IMG/VR virus record: IMGVR_UViG_3300017605_000570
Span: 1-57,338 of that record
From: a virus
Strand: one strand, 5' to 3'
DNA: 57,338 nt
The translations under genes and the position numbers were made by a program. Under the pieces are notes generated by a model that searched no databases, was not told where the DNA came from, and saw only the letters and a program-made list of their open reading frames with translations. Positions 1 to 8,194 of this stretch are shown here, in pieces. Numbering within the stretch: position 1 is the first letter of the stretch; each line of letters starts with the position of its first letter.

Positions 1-282
1 CACGGCGTTGGCGCATTTGATCGATGGCCCGGTGATCGTATCCATCTTGCCCGAGCGCTTGTTCTTGACCTGCCAGCTGTAACCCCACTCCTCGCTCTTG
101 CCGGCGGCCATGCCCTTGAGCCTGGCGCGGATCGCCGTCTCGTCGCGCGGGAATTGCTTCGCCACCGCCATGCGATTGAGCAGCAGCTTATTGTTCGCGT
201 CGGCCGTCGTCAGCGCCTGCATCTGCGACGCCGGCTGCATCACCTCAGTTTGCGGCTCGCGCCGCGCGACCTGCCTTGCCAT
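1..282 (-). CDS. Conserved phage protein, N-terminal part (cut by window edge)
   Basis: Open frame of 94 codons from an ATG at 282 that is still open at base 1, so only the N-terminus is visible. A GGGGGAG ribosome site lies just upstream. The residues KNKRSGKMDTITGPSIKCAN (about 70-92) resemble a widespread family of phage proteins encoded near recombination genes, which continue for some 200 more residues; the family has no firmly known function. It is the last visible gene of the leftward early block. Confidence 0.6.
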   Translation of the reverse strand, partial: MARQVARREPQTEVMQPASQMQALTTADANNKLLLNRMAVAKQFPRDETAIRARLKGMAAGKSEEWGYSWQVKNKRSGKMDTITGPSIKCANAV

Positions 283-298
283 CAAAGTCTCCCCCTTC

Positions 299-520
299 TC
301 AGCGCGAGATCTCGCGCGCCACGTCGCCGATGGAGATCGCGAGCACGTTCGCGTGCGCGTTCTGCATGTCGTCCCATGAGACCGTGCGCTCCAATTCGCG
401 GTTGCCCATGATGCCGAGGATCTGCGCGCCATAGGTCTCGATCGTCACGCGCATGAGCAAGCCGGGATGTTTTTTCTTGGCCGATAGGATCGCGTCGGCC
501 GCCTCGCGGAACGTCTGCAT
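299..520 (-). CDS. Hypothetical phage protein, 73 aa
   Basis: Unrecognised small soluble protein, starting at an ATG at 520 behind a strong AAGGAG site. Mixed charge, no membrane segment or signal peptide. It ends 16 bases before the next gene of the leftward block, so it is probably co-transcribed with it. The other frames across this stretch show biased Arg/Pro-rich composition typical of non-coding frames. Confidence 0.6.
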   Translation of the reverse strand: MQTFREAADAILSAKKKHPGLLMRVTIETYGAQILGIMGNRELERTVSWDDMQNAHANVLAISIGDVAREISR

Positions 521-681
521 TTGTGAAACTCCTTAATCTCGTGAAGCTCGTGAAACTTTTCGGTGGGGGGCGAGCACCAAATGGCCTCGGCACTCGCCCC
601 CTGCACCGCCCCGCAAAGCCGCATGCCCGCCCTATGAGGCACGCGGCCCAAGCCCACCCCGCACCGGAATGGGCTCGGTCT

Positions 682-1650
682 CTAACCCCTGGCGACCTGA
701 TCTTCCCTGATCCGGATCCCGGGGAATGTGCGCGATCGATCCTGCCCGTGCAGCTTCTTCACCGTCGCCTCGATCGCCTCGATGATGCCCTGCGGCCGGC
801 CCGTCGGGTGCATCGCGCACAAGGCCTCGAATGCCTTCATCGGGTCGATCACCTCGTAGGCGTAGACCGTGACAAGTGACGCGCTACGCTTTACGCCGTC
901 GACCCTAAATTCGGCGCCGACCTTGGCGCGCTGGCTCTGCACCGCGGCGGCTGCCTTCTCCGCTTTCTCGGCCGCGCGATCGGCGAGCTCGGCCTCGACG
1001 GCCAGCGCCATCGTGTTCCCGCTCTGCAGGTCCTGATCGGCTTGGCGCTGCGCCTCGGCCGCGATCTGCTCTGCCCGGCGGCGCTCGGCCTCGGCCGCCT
1101 CACGCTTCTCGCGCGCGATGCGATCGATCTCGGCCTGCTGGCGCTTCAGCCAATCGGTGAGCAGCGGCTCGATCTTGTCGAGGATCAACTCGCAGGCGAT
1201 ATCGAGCGGCGCATACTCCTCGCCCAGCGCCTTGACCTGATCCTGCAGCGGCTTCCTCGCCGCTTTGAGCTCGGCCTCGACTTCCTTCTGCAGTTCGCGC
1301 GCCTGCGACTTGAAGCCTTTCAGCTTCGCCGCGTTCTCGGCGGTGTCGATCACGCGGCCCTTGACCACGTCGAAGGTATTGAGCCACGCGCTGGCCGTGG
1401 CGACGAGCTCCTGCTTGCGCGCCTCGAGCCTGGCAATGCCGACGAGCTCAGGCGGATTGTTGTGCCCGACGGGCGGCCGGCTCGAGCACTGATCGCATTC
1501 CTCGGTGATCGCGACACCGTGCAGGCATTGTCCAGGCGGTGCCATGGCGATGACGGATGACGGCGCCGACGACGGGCGCAATATGGTGGGCGGCTTCGGC
1601 TTGATTTCCTTCAGGCCCTTCCCGAGCCGCGCTGCTTTAGCCTTTGGCAT
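682..1650 (-). CDS. Coiled-coil phage protein
   Basis: 322 residues. The first 65 are Pro-rich and contain a possible metal-binding cluster of Cys and His (CLHGVAITEECDQC, about 43-56). Residues about 70-235 are strongly charged and Ala/Glu/Lys-rich, predicting a long coiled coil; residues about 245-300 form a globular C-terminal domain. The family recurs in early regions of alphaproteobacterial phages, often beside recombination genes, but its role is not known to me. Its start overlaps the end of the upstream gene by 14 bases, implying translational coupling. Confidence 0.7.
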   Translation of the reverse strand: MPKAKAARLGKGLKEIKPKPPTILRPSSAPSSVIAMAPPGQCLHGVAITEECDQCSSRPPVGHNNPPELVGIARLEARKQELVATASAWLNTFDVVKGRVIDTAENAAKLKGFKSQARELQKEVEAELKAARKPLQDQVKALGEEYAPLDIACELILDKIEPLLTDWLKRQQAEIDRIAREKREAAEAERRRAEQIAAEAQRQADQDLQSGNTMALAVEAELADRAAEKAEKAAAAVQSQRAKVGAEFRVDGVKRSASLVTVYAYEVIDPMKAFEALCAMHPTGRPQGIIEAIEATVKKLHGQDRSRTFPGIRIREDQVARG

Positions 1651-1861
1651 TGGGAACCTCCGGCGCCACGTACACGCACAGGATCGGCTTGGTCTCGAAC
1701 GGCGGCGCCTTGTCGAACAGCGTCTCGACCGTGACGATCTGATCGCCGTCCTTGGTGTTGACGACCACCTCTTGCCCCCGTTGCAGAGGGATCGGCCCCG
1801 TCCAATGGTAGGTGTAGCTTTTGCGATCCCACGGCTCGAATTTGACAGACACGTACTGCAT
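1637..1861 (-). CDS. Conserved small phage protein, 74 aa
   Basis: Starts at an ATG that shares one base with the upstream stop codon (TGATG at 1859-1863), the usual coupled arrangement. The protein (MQYVSVKFEPWDR at the start, beta-rich, with a VVVNTKDGDQIVTVE stretch) looks like a small beta-barrel of the kind common in early phage operons. No catalytic motif was seen and function is unknown. Confidence 0.65.
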   Translation of the reverse strand: MQYVSVKFEPWDRKSYTYHWTGPIPLQRGQEVVVNTKDGDQIVTVETLFDKAPPFETKPILCVYVAPEVPNAKG

Positions 1862-2163
1862 CAGATTTCCCCCATCTGGCGAACGACCGGCCTCGCGGCC
1901 GTGACTGCGACGTCGACGATGTGCTGGCCCTGGATGCGCAGCTGCGCGCCCCAGCGGTGCACGGTGAGCCGCGCCTCGAGCAGCGGCGAGAACGGCGATG
2001 GCTTGAAGCGAAAGTCATTGACGATCCACAGCTTGCCGCCGGGATCCGACAGCATGCCGAGCGCCAGGTGATAGCCCTCGAACTTTCCGACCAGCGGCGG
2101 CAGCTGGAACTCGTGGCCGGGCGGCGTGGTCAACACGCGCGGCCACTCGATCGCGATGGTCAT
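1861..2163 (-). CDS. Hypothetical phage protein, 100 aa
   Basis: Coupled on both sides: its ATG at 2163 lies in the last codons of the upstream gene (4-base overlap) and its TGA overlaps the next ATG. The sequence is soluble and mixed alpha/beta with no motif I recognise. Its position in a tight early operon is the only clue to its role. Confidence 0.6.
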   Translation of the reverse strand: MTIAIEWPRVLTTPPGHEFQLPPLVGKFEGYHLALGMLSDPGGKLWIVNDFRFKPSPFSPLLEARLTVHRWGAQLRIQGQHIVDVAVTAARPVVRQMGEI

Positions 2164-2597
2164 TTTCCCCCCTTTTTGGCTGGCGGTGTCGGGCCGATCG
2201 GCTCGGCCTTGCGAATGTCGGCGACGACCACGCCGGCCCTGCCATCATTGGCGGCGGCTGAAGCGATCAGCGTGTCCCACCATCGCGCCGTCTCGACCGC
2301 GTGCCTGTACTGGTCTTCGCGCACGGGGCTCGCCCAGATGAAATGGTCGGCCCACATAATGACGGCGTCGGCCGTCACCTCATCGAAGCGCTGGACGTCG
2401 GCCGGCGACGGCCTGGCCGAGCCGATGACGCATTCGACCGCGCCGTTTCGACGGTCCCAAGTCGCGCAGGGAATCCAGAGGCCTTTGCGATTCCAGCGGA
2501 AGCGCCAGAAACCGGGGAACGGTGCGCCAGGCCCATCCCATCCGGTGAAATTGTTGGCGCCTAATGCGCGCCAGTAAAAGCTCCAACGATCAGCCAC
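2160..2597 (-). CDS. Hypothetical Trp-rich phage protein, 145 aa
   Basis: Starts at GTG 2597; no ATG fits. It is unusually rich in Trp and Arg in the first 80 residues (FYWRALG, WRFRWNRKGLWIPCATWD) and ends in a Lys-rich tail. Function unknown. It is the first gene downstream of the palindrome at 2632-2648 and may head the transcription unit running to base 1. Confidence 0.6.
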   Translation of the reverse strand: MADRWSFYWRALGANNFTGWDGPGAPFPGFWRFRWNRKGLWIPCATWDRRNGAVECVIGSARPSPADVQRFDEVTADAVIMWADHFIWASPVREDQYRHAVETARWWDTLIASAAANDGRAGVVVADIRKAEPIGPTPPAKKGGK

Positions 2598-2631
2598 CCC
2601 GACGCCCCCACAAGAACTCAGGACGTCATGA

Positions 2632-2648
2632 GTTGCATATCATGCAAC
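2632..2648. promoter_or_regulatory. Palindromic operator candidate 1
   Basis: GTTGCATATCATGCAAC, perfect 7-bp half sites separated by 3 bp. It lies 35 bp upstream of the GTG start at 2597 in a short intergenic gap. The same palindrome occurs at 6756-6772 and 57282-57298, each time close upstream of, or over, a minus-strand start. It is a plausible binding site for the XRE-type protein encoded at 6431-6745. Confidence 0.6.
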
Positions 2649-2685
2649 ACGGCGCAAGTAGGGAATCGCCGTGTGCAAAACCTGT

Positions 2686-3825
2686 TCACTGGAACTTTGA
2701 GGCCAGGCCCTTGGGGGCTGGTGCCGCCGGCGCCGCGGGCTTCGCCGTCTTGCTAGGGGCCTTGCGCGGCTTGGCTTTTTCCCGCTCGCGCGCGGCGATT
2801 GCGGCCAGTGCGGCCTGCGCCATCGGCCCGCCCATGGGGTTGATGACCGGCGGTGCGATCGCCTTCGGCGGATTCGGCGGATCGCCTTCGGCCATGAGCT
2901 CGAGCGATTTCTCGGCCTTCTTCTCCGTCACCGGCACGAGCTCGACGGTCGCTTCCTCGACCGGCGGCGCCAGGCTTGCGGCTGCCGCGCGCGAGGCGAT
3001 GAGCTCGGACTTGCCGGCGATCGACGGCAGCAGGATCTGGCCCATCTGGATGACGCCCACGCCCAGCAGGATCAGCGCATAGGTGAACTTGTCGCCGACG
3101 GCGAGGCCCACCATCGACAGCACGGTGCCGAGCATCTTGGCCTTGGGATCCGCGGGCGGCTTGCCGATCTCTTGCGTGCGCTTCTCGTGCAGCTGGGCGA
3201 GCTCGCGGTCGATCTTGATCTTGTGCCGCACGGCGCTGAGCTCCGATCGCTTCTGCGGCAGCGCGACGTTGGCCTGGGCCCGCGCGGCGACCGCGGCGGC
3301 TTCCCGGCTCTTGCTGGCAAGGGTCGCCTCGAGTCCCTTGATCTCGAGCTCGAGGGCATCGGGATCCGCGAATACCGCGACCTGCCAGGACTTCTCTTTC
3401 TCGAGCTCGGCGATGCGCCGCTCGACACTCGAGAGCGCGGACTCGTTTGCCATGTCCTTGGCCTGGGCGCCCATGAACACGCTGCCGAAGAACGTCAACT
3501 GCATCACGGCGGTGTAGGTGCAGGCGGCGATCAGCATCAGCATGCCGGCGAACGCGGCCTTGTTGTCATTGCGCAGCCGCCTCGAGCGGATCGCCGACAG
3601 TGCGCTGCGCTCGTATGAGACCAGGCCGATCGACAGCGCGATCAGCACGCCGGCGGCGATCATTTGCGTGGTGTAGTCGAGGCCCATGCTCTGCACCGCC
3701 ACCCATGCACCAAGCGATGAGGTGGCAGCGGCGAGGATGGCAAAGCCCCATCCGAGGCGAACGATCGGCCTCGACAGGCTGTCCGAGTTGCGGCGGAAAC
3801 GCTTGAGCCAGACGATCGGCGACAT
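2686..3825 (-). CDS. Multi-pass membrane protein with coiled coil
   Basis: 379 residues starting behind a GGAG site. Hydrophobic segments lie at about residues 22-45, 55-72 and 90-110, then a charged coiled-coil block at about 120-215, a further membrane segment at about 235-262, and a Pro/Ala/Lys-rich cytoplasmic-style tail. The plan (three or four N-terminal membrane spans, coiled coil, late span, soluble tail) is shared with the protein at 10017-11021 although the sequences differ. Function unknown; an envelope-associated host-takeover role is only a guess. Confidence 0.7.
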   Translation of the reverse strand: MSPIVWLKRFRRNSDSLSRPIVRLGWGFAILAAATSSLGAWVAVQSMGLDYTTQMIAAGVLIALSIGLVSYERSALSAIRSRRLRNDNKAAFAGMLMLIAACTYTAVMQLTFFGSVFMGAQAKDMANESALSSVERRIAELEKEKSWQVAVFADPDALELEIKGLEATLASKSREAAAVAARAQANVALPQKRSELSAVRHKIKIDRELAQLHEKRTQEIGKPPADPKAKMLGTVLSMVGLAVGDKFTYALILLGVGVIQMGQILLPSIAGKSELIASRAAAASLAPPVEEATVELVPVTEKKAEKSLELMAEGDPPNPPKAIAPPVINPMGGPMAQAALAAIAAREREKAKPRKAPSKTAKPAAPAAPAPKGLASKFQ

Positions 3826-3873
3826 GGTGGCAAGCTCCGGTTGCGGGCCTGCCGGCAGATATGCCGCGATTCT

Positions 3874-4422
3874 CTATGGCGCGTAGGACACCACGGGATC
3901 GCCTTGGTGGCGCCAATCCCAGAGATACCAGGCGTGATTTTCGCTCGGGCTCGCCTTCGGCTTGCCGGTCTCGGGCTCGACGAACCATACGATCCTGCGC
4001 GTCAGCACGATCTTGCGCGACCAGGCCGGGCAGTCGCGGAACAGGTCGACGCGGCCGTTGGCGCTGTCGAAGTCGACGCGCAGCAGCATGGCCACCCACC
4101 CCTTGAACGGCTTGGTGAGCTCGAGCGCCTTGCGGCAGAACTCCGGGGCGATGTTGTAGGGCGGGTTCGTGACGATGCCGCGGATCGACGAGCTCGGCAG
4201 CACGTCTTGCTTCAGGAAGTCGTAGCCGCCCTTGAGATCTGTCGCGAGCGTGCGGAACCGCTTCTCGAGCACCTTGACCATGGCGTTCTCGCCGCACGCC
4301 GGCTCCCACACGGATCCTGGCCGGGTCTCGACATGGGCGAGCAGGCACTCGGTCACCCACTCGGGACCGGTGCCGTAGAAGTCGAGCGTTTTGCGCTTGT
4401 AGCCGGATTTACGTTGCGACAT
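3874..4422 (-). CDS. DNA N6-adenine methyltransferase-like protein
   Basis: 182 residues with the class I methyltransferase signature EPACGENAM (about 40-48, AdoMet-binding motif I) and NPPY (about 86-89, catalytic motif IV), which together identify a DNA adenine methyltransferase fold. It probably methylates phage DNA to evade host restriction. No separate target-recognition domain is evident, so it is a short orphan enzyme. The start overlaps the upstream 49-residue ORF. Confidence 0.85.
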   Translation of the reverse strand: MSQRKSGYKRKTLDFYGTGPEWVTECLLAHVETRPGSVWEPACGENAMVKVLEKRFRTLATDLKGGYDFLKQDVLPSSSIRGIVTNPPYNIAPEFCRKALELTKPFKGWVAMLLRVDFDSANGRVDLFRDCPAWSRKIVLTRRIVWFVEPETGKPKASPSENHAWYLWDWRHQGDPVVSYAP

Positions 4423-4558
4423 GGCGCACCCTCACCTTGAGATCGAGACGAAATTTGCCGGTGCGCGGCACCACCAGCACCAGGCCCTCGCGCTCGAGCA
4501 GCGCGATGATCCGGCCCCACACGGCATCGGTGAGCTCGTCAGCGGCGTTTCTTGGCAT
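4409..4558 (-). CDS. Small overlapping phage protein, 49 aa
   Basis: ATG at 4558, stop TAA at 4409-4411. The reading LTDAVWGRIIALLEREG then LVLVVPRTGKFRLDLKV has normal protein composition, whereas the longer competing frame is Arg/Ser/Cys-rich and unlikely. It overlaps the end of the resolvase gene by 20 bases and the start of the methyltransferase gene by 14, as tightly coupled phage genes do. Function unknown; possibly a small winged-helix-like protein. Confidence 0.55.
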   Translation of the reverse strand: MPRNAADELTDAVWGRIIALLEREGLVLVVPRTGKFRLDLKVRVRHVAT

Positions 4559-5108
4559 GGGCTCGCATCACCAGGGGATCGAACCGCAGCGCCGCCTCGG
4601 GCGCGCGGAAGGACACGGTGAACAGCCAGATGCCGACGGCATCGGCGGCGTTGTGATTGGTGCAATTCCAGCCGCGCAGCGCCATGGCTTCAAACGGCGG
4701 ATATGGCTTCACGTCTTTGCCGAACCGGGACTTGCCGAGCGGGCCGCACAGCGCGGTTTTCCATTTCTGCGCCGTGACCTGCCGGCAGTCGACGCCGATG
4801 CGCTCGCACACTTCCTCGGTCTTCATGCACAGACCGTTGAGCTTCATCAGCGTGGCGGCATTGGTCTTCTGCCCGCCCCACCTGATCGATGGCGCCGCCT
4901 CGTGCACGACGATGGCCGGCTTGACCTGCTGGATGAGCTCGCGCAGCCAGGCGTCGTGCATGATCAGCGAATTGGGGAGAGCGCCGCCGCGGTTGCGGAA
5001 CGTGCCCCACACCGGGGCCTTGTCCGTCGGTGCGCCGTGGCAGAACCCGGTCTCGGTCGCAATGTCGAGCGCCAGGATCCGGCCGAGATTGTCCTCGCGT
5101 AGCCTCAC
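4539..5108 (-). CDS. RuvC-like Holliday junction resolvase/endonuclease
   Basis: 189 residues with an RNase H-fold pattern: ILALDIATETGF (about 11-22, first catalytic Asp), IVVHEAAPS (about 66-74, catalytic Glu) and a C-terminal HNAADAVGIW (about 151-160, catalytic Asp). This is the layout of phage RuvC-family crossover-junction endonucleases, which resolve branched DNA before packaging. It overlaps the ParB-like gene by 4 bases (ATGA-type coupling). Confidence 0.82.
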   Translation of the reverse strand: MRLREDNLGRILALDIATETGFCHGAPTDKAPVWGTFRNRGGALPNSLIMHDAWLRELIQQVKPAIVVHEAAPSIRWGGQKTNAATLMKLNGLCMKTEEVCERIGVDCRQVTAQKWKTALCGPLGKSRFGKDVKPYPPFEAMALRGWNCTNHNAADAVGIWLFTVSFRAPEAALRFDPLVMRAHAKKRR

Positions 5109-5875
5109 GCGACTTGCGCCTCATCGCGCCGCGCGCTGGCGACGGCTTCGGCGACGGTGAGCAGCTGCTGCACGGCGGTGTCGATCTCGACCCGATAGCC
5201 GATGAGATCGGCGGGATCGCGCACCTGCAGATCGCTCATGAGCTCGGCGAGGTCCCTGATGCATTTCGACGTGCTGCGCTGGTTGAAGCTCTTGATACCC
5301 TGGCGCTTCAGTTCCTCTTTCACTTGCTCGGCCGACTTCAGGCTCTTGAGCTTTGAGACGTCGCCGCGCTTGAGCGCTTCCTCGATCTGCCCCATGCCGA
5401 TCTCGCCGCGCGTGATCATGCGCTGGATATTCCGGGGCGCTTCGTCGCGGATCTTTTGCGCGCGGATCAGCGTGCCCTTCGACACGCCGGTCATCTCGAC
5501 CACCTGTTCGATCGAGAGACCGCGCATCTTGCGAAACGCCGCGGCGGCCATGGCGCGCTGTGCCACGCTCAAGTGCCGGCGGTTGATGTTGAGGCTCTCG
5601 ACGAGCTCGCCGGCCTCTTGCTCGGACCCGGCGAAGAACTTGAAGTGCGAGCGATCATAGGGGATGCCGGCGACGGCCAGCGCGGCATAGCGGTTGCGGC
5701 CGTCGAGGATGGTGTCGCCGTAGATGATGATCTTTTCGAGCAGCCCATCGCGTTTGATGCTGTCGGCGAGCTCGGCGAGCTCCTCGGCCGGCAGCATCGG
5801 GAACAGATCGGCGAACGGATGCGCGACCAACGACCCGATCCGGGGCTCGATGGCGGCGTAGGCTGCGTCGGACAT
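5105..5875 (-). CDS. ParB/Spo0J-domain DNA-binding protein
   Basis: 256 residues. Residues about 18-75 hold a ParB N-terminal domain (HPFADLFPMLPAEELAELAD, then DGRNRYAAL, corresponding to the GxxRxxA nucleotide-binding box), and about 105-150 a KorB/ParB-like helix-turn-helix region (LSIEQVVEMTGVSKGTL). Such phage ParB-like proteins may regulate transcription or act as nucleases; there is no ParA partner, so partitioning is not implied. Confidence 0.8.
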   Translation of the reverse strand: MSDAAYAAIEPRIGSLVAHPFADLFPMLPAEELAELADSIKRDGLLEKIIIYGDTILDGRNRYAALAVAGIPYDRSHFKFFAGSEQEAGELVESLNINRRHLSVAQRAMAAAAFRKMRGLSIEQVVEMTGVSKGTLIRAQKIRDEAPRNIQRMITRGEIGMGQIEEALKRGDVSKLKSLKSAEQVKEELKRQGIKSFNQRSTSKCIRDLAELMSDLQVRDPADLIGYRVEIDTAVQQLLTVAEAVASARRDEAQVA

Positions 5876-5975
5876 TGGTTTCCCTCGATGGTGAAAAGCC
5901 GGGGGCCAAATCAGGCTTGCGTGCGCTGCTCTGGTTGACGCCGCCCCGGCTCGACGTATCCCCGGGTTAGGGATC

Positions 5976-6407
5976 TCAGTGAACCGGATCGGCTTCTTTC
6001 TTGCGCTTGCGCTTCTTCTCGACCTCGTGCGCCTCGATCACCTTCGCCGCGCGCTTGGCCGCGTCGCCGGCGCGAATGTCGTCGTCGGTTTCTTGCTGCT
6101 GCGCGAACAGATCGGGCTGTTCCTCGGTGCCGAGCTTCAAGGCCTCGACGCCGGCGTTGAGCGTGCGCAGGAAGTCGGCGACCCCGTCGGCCGATTGCTT
6201 CGCCAGCTGGCACAGCAGGTTGAAGGCCTTGCGGTTGTAGCCTCGCTGTTCCTCGAGCGTCTTGACCTGCTGGCCGACGTCGCCGTTGGCTTTGCCGGCC
6301 TTCTCCCGGCTGCGCACGACGTTGGCCACGTCCTTGACCATTTGCTCGCTGTCGCAAGCCAGGTTGCGCCCGTCGACGGCGCCGTCATCCATCAGATCCT
6401 TTGCCAT
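5976..6407 (-). CDS. Hypothetical early phage protein, 143 aa
   Basis: Starts behind GAGGGGG. Mostly helical, with a central conserved-looking segment (QVKTLEEQRGYNRKAFNLL, about 46-64) and a Lys/Arg-rich tail. It loosely recalls small nucleoid-associated proteins but I cannot assign it. The 100-base gap to the next gene (5876-5975) shows no clear motif. Confidence 0.6.
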   Translation of the reverse strand: MAKDLMDDGAVDGRNLACDSEQMVKDVANVVRSREKAGKANGDVGQQVKTLEEQRGYNRKAFNLLCQLAKQSADGVADFLRTLNAGVEALKLGTEEQPDLFAQQQETDDDIRAGDAAKRAAKVIEAHEVEKKRKRKKEADPVH

Positions 6408-6430
6408 TGGAAAACCCCCTCACACGTGGG

Positions 6431-6745
6431 TTAACGCGCACGCTTCTGCTGCTGACGCGGAGCACACAGTTGGAGGTACGTGACTTTGCCTCTGGTCACC
6501 TTGCCGACCGCTTCAGCGAACAGCGGATCGGGCCGGCGGATGGCACCAGATTCGTAGCGGGAGAACGTAGTCTTATCGATCAGCCTGGCGCCGCGGGGCA
6601 GGTGCGCTTTCACGCGCTCGAGGAAGGCAACGGCCGTTAAACCGTGGGCCTTGCGCCACATCACCAGGGGATGATCAGGGTCGACGTTCTTGGCGGCGAT
6701 AGCCGTGGGCATTTTACGCGGTCCTCTCTGTCCTCGCTTGGACAT
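6431..6745 (-). CDS. XRE-family transcriptional regulator
   Basis: 104 residues. After a basic N-terminal arm, HPLVMWRKAHGLTAVAFLERV (about 29-49) and IDKTTFSRYESGAIRRPDP (about 59-77) form a cI/Cro-like helix-turn-helix. ATG 6745 was chosen because it lies 10 bases from the palindrome at 6756-6772, so the gene is probably autoregulated. It is the best candidate for a switch controlling the leftward early genes. An ATG eleven codons in is also possible. Confidence 0.75.
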   Translation of the reverse strand: MSKRGQRGPRKMPTAIAAKNVDPDHPLVMWRKAHGLTAVAFLERVKAHLPRGARLIDKTTFSRYESGAIRRPDPLFAEAVGKVTRGKVTYLQLCAPRQQQKRAR

Positions 6746-6755
6746 GGATTCGCGT

Positions 6756-6772
6756 GTTGCATGACCTGCAAC
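6756..6772. promoter_or_regulatory. Palindromic operator candidate 2
   Basis: GTTGCATGACCTGCAAC, same 7-3-7 plan with one mismatch, 10 bases upstream of the XRE regulator start, consistent with negative autoregulation. Confidence 0.6.
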
Positions 6773-6802
6773 TGGAGTCCAGAGGGTGCCGGTGGATAAC
6801 GG

Positions 6803-6837
6803 AAAACGGCCCCGGCCGTGTGGGCGACCGGGGCCGT
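6803..6837 (-). terminator. Intrinsic terminator (minus strand)
   Basis: Perfect 10-bp stem ACGGCCCCGG/CCGGGGCCGT (6806-6837) followed on the minus strand by TTTT. It would insulate the regulator gene from transcription arriving from the right. Confidence 0.6.
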
Positions 6838-7126
6838 CAGTGATCGAGCGGCGTGTGGGGGCCGCTCGTTGGAGCCGTGGTCGTCCGCATTGGGGCCTTA
6901 CCGTGTGAGGGGGCGGCAGCCAGCAGACACCTACTGCGCTCGGGCACCGAATGCGTAACACCAGCGCAACGGATTCGACAAGCGGTTGCGATCGGTGAAG
7001 ACGTCGTTAATCGAATCGCACAGAAAAGGGGGCAGCGCGGTGGGTGCCGCGCTGCCCCCGATGGGCAGATCAGGACGCCCTGGCCCTGGAAGGCCCGCGT
7101 CCTCGGATGGCAAGAGGAGCCTCGCC
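6838..7126. other. Non-coding divergent control region
   Basis: No convincing gene. It separates the leftward regulator from the rightward replication gene and holds a GAGCGG/CCGCTC hairpin (about 6845-6868), a weak plus-strand promoter candidate (TTGCGA at 6986-6991, TAATCG at 7008-7013, 16-bp spacer) and the terminator at 7024-7059. Confidence 0.4.
7024..7059 (-). terminator. Intrinsic terminator (minus strand)
   Basis: Perfect 13-bp stem GGGGGCAGCGCGG/CCGCGCTGCCCCC with a 6-base loop, followed on the minus strand by TTTTCTG. It would stop antisense read-through from the replication region; on the plus strand it would be a strong 5' leader hairpin. Confidence 0.6.
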
Positions 7127-8194
7127 ATGGCGAAAAGCTATGATTCAAACCGCCCTCGCACGCAAGCCAAATCCAGCTGGATAGCGGTCTCTCGCGATCT
7201 CGCCTCGCATCCGATCGTCGGCGAGGAGGTTCAACCACCGAGGCCCGCCGACCCTAAGCGCGCCGCGTGGTTTCCCATCATGGTGTGGGAGTGGATGCTT
7301 CGCGAGGCGGCGTTCGACAACCGCACGTGCCGCTTCCTCGGCAAAGACTTCGCCCTCGATCGCGGCCAGCTGGCCGCCGCGCAGAACTTCCTCGCCACCA
7401 AGGCGAACTGGACGCGGTCGGCGGTGCGCATCTTCCTCGCCAAATTGGAGCGCGAGGGGATGATACAAATCAGCGTCCCGATCGAGGTGCAGAAGGGGCA
7501 ATTAGGCCTGAATCTGCACAGCCAGGGTCACAGCCAGGGTCACAGCCAACCCACCACCATCTTAACCATTTGTAACTACGACAAATTCCAGGCTCGCCCA
7601 AAGATGAACAGCCAGGGTCACAGCCAGGGTCGCGCCAGAGTCAATACAAGTGACAACAGACAAGAGGACTCTCTAGTCGGTCCGTTGGAACAACAGAGTC
7701 CTGTAGCAGAGCAGAATCGATCGATTGCTTCGCGGACCGACGGTGCCCATGGCGATCGCCTGCCCTTCACCGAGCAATCCCTCGCGGCGTGCGAACAGAT
7801 GGGCTTTACGAGAGAGACGATCGTTGCCCGGTACTACGAACGCACGGCCAGGCGGCGCTCGCCGGTTCGGGATCCCAGCGCCTACCTGATCGCGATCGCG
7901 GTCGACCTGGCCAGCAAGGCCCGCGGCGTGCCGGCTGACGCGGTCCGGCAGTCGATCAGCAAGAGCACCGAGGAGCGCCAGGCCGGCCAGGCGCAGGTCA
8001 CCGGCGCGGCGCGCGAGCCAAGCCATGACTGCCTCGAGCGCGTGCGCCGGCGATGCGAGACGCGCGGGCTGATGGTCACGGCGCTGGTCGCCGCCTGGCA
8101 GCAGCGCACCAAAGGCGCCACGGTCCTGAAGCCCGACGCCAACCTCGAGGCCTTCGCGCAATGGTGGTTCGACAAGCAGCGAGGCGCCGCGTGA
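7127..8194 (+). CDS. Replication initiator/replisome organiser-like protein
   Basis: 355 residues behind AGAGGAG. The N-terminal third is winged-helix-like (FPIMVWEWMLREAAF, then RGQLAAAQNFLATKANWTRS and VRIFLAKLEREGMIQI, about 45-120), as in phage replisome organisers. The middle (about 130-195) is low-complexity with SQGHSQGHSQ repeats, encoded by iteron-like DNA; the C-terminal part has a helical domain ending in a Trp-rich AQWWFDKQRG. By analogy to lambda O the gene may contain the replication origin. Confidence 0.65.
   Translation: MAKSYDSNRPRTQAKSSWIAVSRDLASHPIVGEEVQPPRPADPKRAAWFPIMVWEWMLREAAFDNRTCRFLGKDFALDRGQLAAAQNFLATKANWTRSAVRIFLAKLEREGMIQISVPIEVQKGQLGLNLHSQGHSQGHSQPTTILTICNYDKFQARPKMNSQGHSQGRARVNTSDNRQEDSLVGPLEQQSPVAEQNRSIASRTDGAHGDRLPFTEQSLAACEQMGFTRETIVARYYERTARRRSPVRDPSAYLIAIAVDLASKARGVPADAVRQSISKSTEERQAGQAQVTGAAREPSHDCLERVRRRCETRGLMVTALVAAWQQRTKGATVLKPDANLEAFAQWWFDKQRGAA
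7517..7630. repeat. Iteron-like repeats, candidate replication origin
   Basis: Four 12-bp repeats CACAGCCAGGGT (7517-7528, 7529-7540, 7607-7618 with one change, 7619-7630) plus a partial at 7541-7548 flank a relatively AT-rich segment (about 7555-7592). Repeats inside an initiator-like gene next to an AT-rich block are the plan of lambda-type origins. Confidence 0.5.
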
